NCBI GenBank assembly: GCA_963575745.1
Contig: CAUYUJ010006493.1
Location: 1 to 53,273, forward strand
Reading direction: 5' to 3'
DNA from: Prorocentrum cordatum
Taxonomy: Eukaryota; Sar; Dinophyceae; Prorocentrales; Prorocentraceae
DNA length: 53,273 nt
Shown: in pieces, positions 28,066 through 36,474 of the stretch
Position numbering within the stretch: position 1 is the stretch's first letter
Layout: the number at the start of each line of letters is the position of its first letter
Made by a program: the position numbers and the translations under genes
The notes under the pieces: model-generated
The model's input: only the letters and a program-made list of their open reading frames with translations
Told to the model about the DNA's origin: nothing
Database searches by the model: none

Positions 28066-29126
28066 ACTCGTAGAGCTTCCCTTAGCTAGTTATAGCTGGA
28101 AGCTAAGAGTAATTCCGGCGCGCTGGAGAGCTAGTTGGCAAGAAAAATCTCGACGGAACTTTTGGTGACTTTTGCTCGGTTGAAAATTTCGTTCTCGAAA
28201 TTTGAACATTCGTTAGAGCTCTAGTATTTTTTCCCGTGATATTCGATCCTATTCCCGCTCTCCATCTTGATCTCAGCTCGATCGGGTAACTTTGAAGGCC
28301 AAAAAGCACTCTGGCGGGAACGCCCGTTTCGAGTCATCTTGATACGCGCTGTCGGTTTTCTGAACATAACTCGAGCTCTAGGGCAGCTACAGAGCTGGTA
28401 AGCACAGCTAATGCATGCAGAATGATCAGGCGCGTTCGCCTGTTGAACCCAGAGGTCTGAACTCGGTCTGTCAGCCGAGCTAGGTCCGCAAACCTGTTTG
28501 TATTATTCGAGTCAACTTGATACGCGTTGTCGGTATTTTCTACTTAACTCGAGCTGTAGGGCAGCTACAGTGCTGGTAAGCACTCGTATCGCACTCAGAA
28601 TGATCAGACGCGTTCGCCTGTTGAATCCATAGGTCTAAACTCGGTCTGCTAGCCGAGCTAGGTCCGCAAACCTATTCGTATTATTCGAGTCACTTGATAC
28701 GCGTTGTCGGTATTTTCTACTTAACTCGAGCTGTAGGGCAGCTACAGTGCTGGTAAGCACACCTATCGCACTCAGAATCATCAGGCGCGTTCGCCTGTTG
28801 AATCCAGAGCTCTGAACTCAGTCTGTTGCGCGATCCAGAATCACGAAACTGTTCGCATTCTTCCAGTCATCTTGAGAGCTACTGTCGGCGTTCTGCACTT
28901 AATTCGGGCTGTAGGGAGGCTGCAGGGCGGGTAATCACAGGAATCGATTCGGAGACATCAGACGCGTCCGTCTGTCGCATTCAGAGGTCTGAACTCGGTC
29001 TGATACTCGAGTTGGGCTCAAAAACTATTCGTTCTCTGCAATTTTTTCCGACAGTATATGTTGTCAGGAAGCTCTACGAGTCCCCCGGCGGTAACAAAGG
29101 TTGACGGTTTACCGCCGGCGCCCAGT
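28066..29126 (+). mobile_element. Family B HINE-like element, complete copy
   Basis: The left inverted repeat ACTCGTAGAGCTTCC (28066-28080) follows ...AATA. The right inverted repeat GGAAGCTCTACGAGT is at 29067-29081, followed by hairpin CCGGCGGTAA/TTACCGCCGG and the end GCGCCCAGT at 29126. Internal units recur near 28331, 28506, 28685 and 28862 (period about 178 bp). At 1.06 kb this is the cleanest copy in the window. Confidence 0.8.
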
Positions 29127-29178
29127 AATTCCGGCGCGCTCGAGAGCTAGTTGGCTCGAACAAAAAAAAACTGAACTA

Positions 29179-29988
29179 ACTCGTAGAGCTTTCCGGGGAG
29201 CTGGAGAGCTAGTTGGCAAGAAAAATCTCGACGGACCTTTTGGTGACTTTTGGTCGGTTGAAAATTTTGTTCTCGAAATTTGAACATTCGTTAGAGCTCT
29301 AGTATTTTTTCCCATGATATTCGATCTTATTCCCGCTCGCCATCTTGATCTCAGCTCGATCGGGTAACTTTGAAGGCCAAAAAGCAGGCAGGCGGGAACG
29401 GCCGTTTCGAGTCATCTTGATACGCGCGCTGTCGGTTTTCTCAAGATAACTCGAACTTCAGGTAGCTACAGAGCTGGTCAGCACAGCTAATGCATTCAGA
29501 AATGATCAGGCGCGTTCGCTGTTGAATCCAGAGGTCTGAACTCGTCTGCAGCCGAGCTAGGTCGCAAAACCTATTCTTATTTTCGAGTCATTGTTCCGTT
29601 CGTCGAACCGAGAGCTCGGAACTCGGTCTGCTGCTCGAACGAGATCCGCGAAACTGTTGTATTATTCGAGTCATCCTGAGAGGTACTCTCGGTTTTCTGC
29701 ACTTAACTCAGGCTGTATGGGGGCTGCAGAGCTGGTAATCACAGGAATCGATCCGCAGACATCAGACGCGTCCGCCTGTCGCATTCAGAGGTCTGAACTC
29801 GGTTTCATACTCGAGCTCGATTGGAAAACTGTTCGTTTGTTTTGTTAGAGTCATCTTGAGAGGTCTATAATCGCTTGGGCTGAAAAACTAGTCGTTCTCT
29901 GAAATTCTTTTCCACATTATATATTGTCAGGAAGCTCTACGAGTCCCCGGCGGTAAGAAAGGTTGACGGTTTACCGCCGGCGCCCAGT
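29179..29988 (+). mobile_element. Family B HINE-like element, complete shorter copy
   Basis: The left repeat is ACTCGTAGAGCTTTCC (29179-29194, one extra T). The right repeat is at 29930-29944, the hairpin is CCGGCGGTAA ... TTACCGCCGG, and the end is GCGCCCAGT at 29988. Between 29127 and 29178 there is a stub of another left end (AATTCCGGCGCGC...). Fewer internal units explain the roughly 0.8-kb length. Confidence 0.75.
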
Positions 29989-30005
29989 GAGGTAGTACTG
30001 CCGGT

Positions 30006-30027
30006 GAGACTGGGTATCCCCAGTCTC
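30006..30027. repeat. Perfect 9-bp hairpin
   Basis: GAGACTGGG, loop TATC, CCCAGTCTC. It sits 18 bp after the last family B 3' end and about 1 kb upstream of the giant Helitron-like coding region. Its role is unknown; it could be an element-end structure or a chance palindrome. Confidence 0.6.
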
Positions 30028-30069
30028 ATTTCAGCCTGGGCGCAAGGCGCAATTCGAGCCTCCGGGCAG

Positions 30070-30905
30070 GAAATGTTGTTGTGGGTTTGGGGGCGGGGGC
30101 GGGGCGGGGCCGGGGGCCGAGCCGGGGCCTGGGACCGCGGGGCCGGGGCCGGGGACCCAGGGGCCAGGGGCCGGGGCGGGGTCCTGGACGCAGGGAACTG
30201 CGCGTTGGGAGGGGGAAACGCTCGCGATTTTTTCGCGGGCGTTTTCCTGTCCGGCGCGCGGCTTTCCGAGTGACACGAAGGTTTCTGGAAAAGGGCGCTT
30301 GGAGGGGGAAACGCTCGCGAAATTTTCGCAGGCGTTTTCCTGTCCGGCGCCCGTTTCCCGGATTGGCGCACCGTTTTCTGGAAAACCGGGCTGTGAGGGG
30401 GAAACTAACGCGGATTTTCCGTATGAGTTTCCCGCTCCGGCGCGTCTTTTCTCGGAGAATTCGGCCGCGGGCGGCGGCGGCGGCAGCAGAAACGGGCCGG
30501 GAGGCGTTAAAAATCGTCCCCGGGGCGTCAAAAATCGCTCCGGAGGCGTGCGAAAACGGCTTGCGCACGAGGAGGAAAAGAAGCAGGAGGACGACGAGCA
30601 GAAAATGGAGGTCTCGGCCCCGGGCGGCGGCGGCGTCGAAAACCGGCTCGGAGGCGGTCCGAAACGTTCCCCCAGAGGCGTCCGAAATGATGTCTCGGAG
30701 GCGTCTCACATGGTTGCCCCAGAGGCCTCCGAAATGATCCCCCAGAGGCGTCCGAAACGGTCCTCCAGAGGCTCGGAGGCGTCCGAAATGTTCCCCGGAA
30801 GGGTACCCCGGAGGCGTCCGAAACGGTCCCCCAGAGGCGTCTGAAATGGTCTCCCGGAGGCGTCAGAAACGGCGGTTCAAAATGGGGTTCCGGAGGCGTC
30901 GAAAA
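30070..30905. repeat. Short-period degenerate repeats upstream of the giant gene
   Basis: 30075-30190 is a GGGGCC-rich tract. 30205-30460 holds three roughly 90-bp repeats (GAGGGGGAAACGCTCGCG, then GTTTTCCTGTCCGGCGC). 30500-30900 holds many short repeats around GGAGGCGTCCGAAA and CCCCAGAGGCGTC. Frames of 130-227 aa on both strands come from the repeats. This would be the 5' flank of the gene starting near 31030. Confidence 0.8.
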
Positions 30906-31029
30906 ACGGTTGGGGGGCAATGATTTTTATGAGCGTGTTCTCGCCGGGGAAATCTCCGCGTTCGCTGCTAGCGACGACGACGGCGACGACGACGTCTGCC
31001 GCGTCCCTGTCCGGGTTTCCGCTATAGCC

Positions 31030-33429
31030 ATGGCTTTGGCGGACATGGAGGAGGAGAAGGAGGAGGAGGACGAGGGGGAGGAGGAAAGAAAGAGGAGGAG
31101 GAGGAGGAGGATGAGGAGGAGGAGGAGGAAGAGGAGGAGGAGGGGGAGGAGGAGGAAGAGGAAGAGGAGGAGGAGGAGGAGGAGGAGGAGGAGGAGGACG
31201 AGGACGAGGAGGGGGGCGGCGCCGACGACGACGACGACGACGACCGACGACCGGGACCGGGACCGGGACGGGGACCGGGGCCGGGGCCGGGACCGGGGCC
31301 GGGACCGGGACGAAGACGGGGACGGGGACGGGACCCGGGCGGGGGGCGGTCCCGGATCTCGGGGGCGGTGCGCGGAGCGCTCGGCGCCGGCCCGGGAGTC
31401 GCGCGCGTGGGATGTCCGGGTGCAGGAGTGTTTGCTCGCAGAGCACGACGTGATCCATGAGGAGGTCGTCGATGATTCCGCGCTGGAGGCGGCGGAGCGC
31501 GAGCAGAAATCGCTCCGGAAAGCGTGCCGCGCGTCGTGCCGGCGGGCTCGGTGTGCGCGGCGGGAGGCGGAGTGGGCGCGGCGGACGGAGGCGGCGGCCG
31601 AGCGGAACGGGCACCTTGCACACCGTGTGCTGCTCCCCGTCGTGCCGCGCCCCCTGTTGCGCGACGCGTCGCCAGAGCGGCTTTCGTCTGGGCGCAGCGC
31701 GCGGGGGGTGGTTTGCAAGAACGGGCGCGTGGCGGAGTTCCTGACCGCGCGCGCGGCACGGGCCGCGTTGGCCCGGATGAGTTTCGCTGAATTGGAAAAA
31801 TTGGTTGCGCGATTGCGGGGCGACCGCGAGACTGGGGTGCCGTCTTCGCGGCGCTGGGATGGCCCGGACCGCAAGCGATTGGACATTGAGGTGTACAGGG
31901 CTGCGCTCGCGGCGCACCTGGGCATCGACATGAGCGGTGTGCAGCGTGCTGGCGCGGAGGCGCGATCGCGGGACCACTCGGAGGAGATGCTGGGCGAGCT
32001 GGCGAGGCACGTGGCTGAGCACGACCGCGTTCCAGCGCAGAAGGAGTCCGCCCTTGGGACATGGGTGCACAACGTGAGCACGGGGCATTTCCCGTTGACG
32101 CCCGAGCGGCGCGCGCGGTTCGACGGGCTCGTGGACCGGCGGGAGGAGAGGCGCGCGCGCGCCCGCGCGATGCTGGGCCGCATCGAGGAGCACGTGGAGG
32201 TGCTCGACGAGCTGCCGAAGCAGGGGGCAGAGGACGAGGAGGAGGCGAAGCTAGCGCGGTGGATCAATAATGTCAGCACTGGCCACTACGAGTTGGATGA
32301 TGAGAACAAGGAGCGGTTCAATGCATTGGTGAACAGGCGCGCGTGGCAGCGGCGGGCGGCGCAGGAGCGCGTGCTCGAGGTGGAGGCTTTCGTGGAGAGG
32401 CACCGGCGAGGGCCGCAGCGCTTCGGTCACGACGACGATCCGCAGGAGCATCTGCTCGCGCGTTGGGTGGAGCACGTCCGAGCGCGTGGCGTCGAGGGCC
32501 TGGACGAGGGCTGGCGCGCGCAGCTGGAGGCGGCGCTGGGCGCGGATCTCATCCAGGTCCAGGCGCTGGAGGCGTGGTGCGAGGAGCACCAGAGGATGCC
32601 GGTGGAGAAGGCGGAGGATGACGAGGAGCGCAGGCTGGCAAATTTCATCGCGAACCACGAGCGGAAGGGCCGCGCGGCGTCCTTCAACGCGCCCGCGACC
32701 TTCGACGCGCTGCGGCAGAAGTGCGCGCAGGCGGCCGCCGCGCGGCGCGATGCCGAGAGCAGGGAGGCGGAGGCGCGGGCGCTCGAGGCGCGGCGGCAGG
32801 AGCTGCTGCATCGCGCGGCCGAGGATGAGGCGGAGGCTTTCGGCGAGGAGGAGGAGGAGCAGGAGGAGGAGGAGGACCCGGCCGACTGCCTCGCGGAGGA
32901 GCGGCGCGCGGAGGTCACGGCGGATATGTTCGCTAGGTTCCAGAGGGCAGACAGGGCGCTGGCTCGGCGGGTGAAGACCGCGCTCGTGGGCGCCCTGCTG
33001 GAGCACGTGGACGCGCTGCAGGGCGCCCCGCTCGGGCTCGACGTCTTCGTTGCCTTGGCGAAAGACAGGCGGGTCCGCGAAGCCATGGCCGCCCCGGCGG
33101 CCGAAGAGCCGCGCCGCGAGGCGCTCGGGGAGGAGGATGAGGAGGAGGAAGAAGAGGAGCAGGAGGAAGAGGACCAGGGTGAGGAGGAGCAGGAGCAGGA
33201 GGAGCAGGAGCAGGAGCAGGGCGACGAGGAGCGGAGGGAGCAGGAGGAGGGGGACGCAGAGATGGCGGACGCGGAGGAGGAGCCGCGGGGCATGGCGGAC
33301 GAGGAGGAGCTCCCCACGGTCATCGACGAGGAGCACGAGGATTTCGTGCGGTACGTGCTGGCGACCTGCATGCTGTCGTATGTGCCCGTCGCGCCCAGGT
33401 TCTTCGCGGGGGAGGCCCCGGACGCTTAG
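31030..33429 (+). CDS. Giant Helitron-like gene, segment 1: low-complexity head and helicase-associated-like repeats
   Basis: The open frame reaches back to 30910, but the first ATG is at 31030 (about 799 aa). The head is acidic, then an almost pure Arg/Lys run, then Thr and Asp/Arg/Gly runs. These come from GGA and GAC simple repeats at 31048-31350, so the true start could be downstream. From 31981 four tandem modules of 62-68 residues follow (starts at about 31981, 32185, 32383, 32569), each with a hydrophobic WVxNVSTGH or RWV.H core (LGTWVHNVSTGHF, LARWINNVSTGHY, LARWVEHVRARG, LANFIANHERKG). They resemble helicase-associated domains, which are thought to bind nucleic acid. An acidic coiled-coil-like tail follows. 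The frame ends at TAG 33427-33429, but the same frame continues at once, so I treat the TAG as an interruption within one gene. Confidence 0.7.
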   Translation: MALADMEEEKEEEDEGEEERKRRRRRRMRRRRRKRRRRGRRRKRKRRRRRRRRRRRTRTRRGAAPTTTTTTTDDRDRDRDGDRGRGRDRGRDRDEDGDGDGTRAGGGPGSRGRCAERSAPARESRAWDVRVQECLLAEHDVIHEEVVDDSALEAAEREQKSLRKACRASCRRARCARREAEWARRTEAAAERNGHLAHRVLLPVVPRPLLRDASPERLSSGRSARGVVCKNGRVAEFLTARAARAALARMSFAELEKLVARLRGDRETGVPSSRRWDGPDRKRLDIEVYRAALAAHLGIDMSGVQRAGAEARSRDHSEEMLGELARHVAEHDRVPAQKESALGTWVHNVSTGHFPLTPERRARFDGLVDRREERRARARAMLGRIEEHVEVLDELPKQGAEDEEEAKLARWINNVSTGHYELDDENKERFNALVNRRAWQRRAAQERVLEVEAFVERHRRGPQRFGHDDDPQEHLLARWVEHVRARGVEGLDEGWRAQLEAALGADLIQVQALEAWCEEHQRMPVEKAEDDEERRLANFIANHERKGRAASFNAPATFDALRQKCAQAAAARRDAESREAEARALEARRQELLHRAAEDEAEAFGEEEEEQEEEEDPADCLAEERRAEVTADMFARFQRADRALARRVKTALVGALLEHVDALQGAPLGLDVFVALAKDRRVREAMAAPAAEEPRREALGEEDEEEEEEEQEEEDQGEEEQEQEEQEQEQGDEERREQEEGDAEMADAEEEPRGMADEEELPTVIDEEHEDFVRYVLATCMLSYVPVAPRFFAGEAPDA

Positions 33430-36400
33430 CTGCAGCGGCAGGTGGCGGAGCTGGAGCGGCTGCGGGGCGTCGCCCTGGGGCTCGACGCGGCCACGGCGCA
33501 GGACAACGTGGCGCGGTCGCAGGCGATCCGGCGCCTGCGCAAGGCCGACCCCGAGCTGCTGCGCCGCACGCCCGTGTCCAATTCGGACGTGCGGGGGCCC
33601 TGGGAGCAGTGGCAGCGCTTGCTCCAACGGCTCGAGCAGGAGGGCGTGGAGCGCGAGGTCTGGGTCTGCTGCCGTCGCGAGTCGCTGCGCTGGCGCGCGC
33701 CGCTCCGCGACGACGGCAAGCCGGGGCCTGTCCGCGCGCCGCTGCTGCCGTCGCTGGACGCCGCCGAGGGCGAGGTCTGGAGGCCGGGGGAGGTGCGCGA
33801 GGCGACGCGCCATGCGCGGTACGCAGAGCAGGCGCGGCTGGACGGCGCTCCTGGCGCCCCGGTGCACGGCAGCGTGCTCCTGCGCCTGCCCTCCGAATCC
33901 CTCTGCTACAAGTGCCAGCAAGATTTCGAGAGCGCGCGGGAGCTGACCGACGGAGAGGTCGATGGTTGGTGTAAGAGGTTGCATTTCGCGCCGAAGAAGC
34001 TGCCTAGCCAGGCGGTGATGAAGCGCGAGGCGGTGGAGGCGGAGCGCGCCCGCGCCAGGAAGCGCGCGCAGGCGGCCCAGTGCGCGGCGAGGGGGGAGAA
34101 CGGATTCGCTGAGTTCCGTGGTCTGCTGCTGGAGGACGAGTGCTTCCACCAGGACAACTGCGAAGCGAGCGTGCAGCTGGACCAGCGACACGCTCTGGAG
34201 CCGTGGTACCAGCGCGCGGGGCCCGACGGGAGCAGGCTGGCGCCCTGGCCGCGCGTCTTCGGTATCCCGAAAGCGTGGGCCGGCCCTGGCCGTGCGTTCT
34301 TCTCCGAGGCCGTGGAGTCGGGTTTCGACGCCGACACGTTCCCCCAGGGGCGGCGCGGCTACTACACGGGCGAGCCGGGCGACGTGCCCGCGGAGCTCTG
34401 GCTGTTGCGGGCCTGGTGCCGCGCGCGCGGCGGCGTCGCTCGCATGGGCGACGCCCTGGCCGCGCGCTTGCAGCAGCTCGAGGGCGACCGCGACATTATG
34501 TACAGGGTGGAGGCCGCGGAGGGCGCGCGGCGGTCCCCGAGTGGCGACCTGAAGCCGCCCGTGTACTTGGCGGACCTGAAGCCGCAGGCGATCCCCGAGT
34601 GGCCCGTCTGGCAGCAGCTCCTCAAGCTGAAGCCTCAGGCGGCGCGGCAGGTGGCGGCTTTCGTGCGCCGGGAGCGGGCGGGCGTGGGCTTGACGTGGAA
34701 CCTCGCCGCGGGGCACTGGGACCTGGACCAGCAGCGCCTGCTCGCTGCGCTCGAGAGGGATCCCGCGTTGCTCGCCGCGGTGGAGAAGGACGCGGCGCTT
34801 ACAGACACGGACAGGCGCGCTCTGATTGCCCTCGACGATTTCCGTGCCCGTCACGGCGGTGTCTGGCCGGACGCGTTCGCCGATCGGCGCGGGGAGCCCG
34901 ATTTCAAGGAAGCGAAGCTCGCGCGGGGTGTTGCAAGTGCGGCGCAGAAGTATTCGCAGGAATTCGTACGCATCTGGTTGGACCGGACATGCAGCGAATG
35001 GCTGCGGCTGGCGGGGTGCGGGGATGAGGTGGTGGGAGGAGGGGCCGGCGGCGACGACTCTTCCGGGGGCGGCGGCGGCGGCGGCGGCGGGTCTTCTTCG
35101 GGCAGCGGTGCGAACGGTGGACCAGCGTCGGGGTCGGGCTCTGGTGCGCAGGGGCCGGGCGACGGTGGCGCGGGCGGCGACGGCGACGGGCGCGCGGGCG
35201 GGGGCGCTGGTCGGCTGCTCGGCGGCGGGCCCAAGAGGCCAGCTCCCGAGGGCCCAGGGCCGCGGACTCGCGGCGCGGCGAGAAGGGACCAGGAGCGGTT
35301 GCAGCAGGAGCGGCTGCGGAAGGAAGAGGAGGAGCGTCTCGCAGGGAAGACAGTGAAGGCAGGGGACGTGGAGGTGAACGTGGCTCTGGATGACCCCCAC
35401 GTGAGCGAGGAGGGCACCCTGCCGGCCTGGCTCCTGGACCCCGCGCCGTGCGTCGCTGGCAGGTGCGTCGCGCGCGTCTGGCACGCGTACCAGGGCGTGC
35501 ACGTGCTCGGGCAGTGCCGGCATTCTTGCAAAGGCGAAGGGCAGTTCTGTGGGAGCCACGGCAGACCCGAGCAGCGACCTTTTGGGGAGTGGGACCCGGA
35601 CCAGCGCCACAGCTCCCTGACGCGCGAGTGCCCGGAACGGTATGGCTTGGCCGTGAAGGAGGCGCGGAAGCGCGAGACGCAGGCCGGCGGCGCCCCGCCC
35701 GCGCCGACCCCGGCCATCGCTGCCGCTCGCAAGGCGCGCGTGCCCAGGCTCCAGCCCGAGTATGTGGCCCTCCCGTGTGGCGAGCGCCACCCTCTGCGGG
35801 CATTTAAAGAGGCCCCGGAGGCTCTCCCGCCGTTCCCGTGCCGCCTCTGCGACAAGAACTTCGGCACGCATGCCGGCTTCATGACGCACGTGCGCGAAAA
35901 GCACCACGGGTGGCCGGAGTATAGGAAGCGCCTGTTCTACCTGGCCGAGCAGTGGCCCCAGCAGGCTGATGACGTGCGGCCCGTGAGGCCCCAGGAGTGG
36001 CGGCAGTGCGTGGAGGCCTTCTCTGAGCACCTCGTCACGGGGTCTCACGAGTGGCCAGCCTGCGCAGCGCCCGCCGACTCGGGGGAGGCCGCCGCCGCCG
36101 CTGCCGCGCCGGACGCGCCGCGCGCCTGGTGGAAGCCGCCAGGCGCGGACGGGGCCGTGCCGCCCGCGGGCGTGGACATGCCGCCCGTGGACTTGGACGC
36201 GCTGGGCGCTGCGCCAGCGGCGTCGGACGTCGAGGGGCCCGAGCCCGGGCAGAGTCGCCGCGCCGTGCGCTCGAGGGTCGCCTGCTGCGTCTGCGCTCGT
36301 CTCCATGGGCGGACGAGCTGCAGCGCGTGCACTTCTGGCAGCAGCCAGACGGCGCCGGGGAGCGTTCGCTGCTCTGCGACCAGGTGCCGAAGCCGCCCGC

Positions 36401-36474
36401 GCGCGCCGAGCTCGAGGCGGCGAGGGGAGAGGCATCCGAGGCCGCGGGCGCGCAGGCGCAGGCCATGCGCCTGA
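33430..36474 (+). CDS. Giant Helitron-like gene, segment 2: Cys/His modules and C2H2 finger
   Basis: The frame is the same as segment 1, directly after the TAG. The first start-like codon is GTG 33442, and no ATG sits near the beginning, which supports continuity rather than a separate gene. Contents: CYKCQQDF (about 33904); a helical region with another helicase-associated-like stretch (about 34640-34980); a Gly/Ser-rich linker (35030-35250); a Cys/His module at 35449-35565 (spaced C...C...QC...C..H, with W and G between); and a C2H2 zinc finger at 35839-35904 (CRLCDKNF, then THVREKH; spacing C-x2-C-x12-H-x4-H). After about 36240 this frame loses coding character, and the sense frame shifts by -1 into the next segment. 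The last 60 or so codons to 36474 are probably out of frame. Confidence 0.75.
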   Translation: MQRQVAELERLRGVALGLDAATAQDNVARSQAIRRLRKADPELLRRTPVSNSDVRGPWEQWQRLLQRLEQEGVEREVWVCCRRESLRWRAPLRDDGKPGPVRAPLLPSLDAAEGEVWRPGEVREATRHARYAEQARLDGAPGAPVHGSVLLRLPSESLCYKCQQDFESARELTDGEVDGWCKRLHFAPKKLPSQAVMKREAVEAERARARKRAQAAQCAARGENGFAEFRGLLLEDECFHQDNCEASVQLDQRHALEPWYQRAGPDGSRLAPWPRVFGIPKAWAGPGRAFFSEAVESGFDADTFPQGRRGYYTGEPGDVPAELWLLRAWCRARGGVARMGDALAARLQQLEGDRDIMYRVEAAEGARRSPSGDLKPPVYLADLKPQAIPEWPVWQQLLKLKPQAARQVAAFVRRERAGVGLTWNLAAGHWDLDQQRLLAALERDPALLAAVEKDAALTDTDRRALIALDDFRARHGGVWPDAFADRRGEPDFKEAKLARGVASAAQKYSQEFVRIWLDRTCSEWLRLAGCGDEVVGGGAGGDDSSGGGGGGGGGSSSGSGANGGPASGSGSGAQGPGDGGAGGDGDGRAGGGAGRLLGGGPKRPAPEGPGPRTRGAARRDQERLQQERLRKEEEERLAGKTVKAGDVEVNVALDDPHVSEEGTLPAWLLDPAPCVAGRCVARVWHAYQGVHVLGQCRHSCKGEGQFCGSHGRPEQRPFGEWDPDQRHSSLTRECPERYGLAVKEARKRETQAGGAPPAPTPAIAAARKARVPRLQPEYVALPCGERHPLRAFKEAPEALPPFPCRLCDKNFGTHAGFMTHVREKHHGWPEYRKRLFYLAEQWPQQADDVRPVRPQEWRQCVEAFSEHLVTGSHEWPACAAPADSGEAAAAAAAPDAPRAWWKPPGADGAVPPAGVDMPPVDLDALGAAPAASDVEGPEPGQSRRAVRSRVACCVCARLHGRTSCSACTSGSSQTAPGSVRCSATRCRSRPRAPSSRRRGERHPRPRARRRRPCA

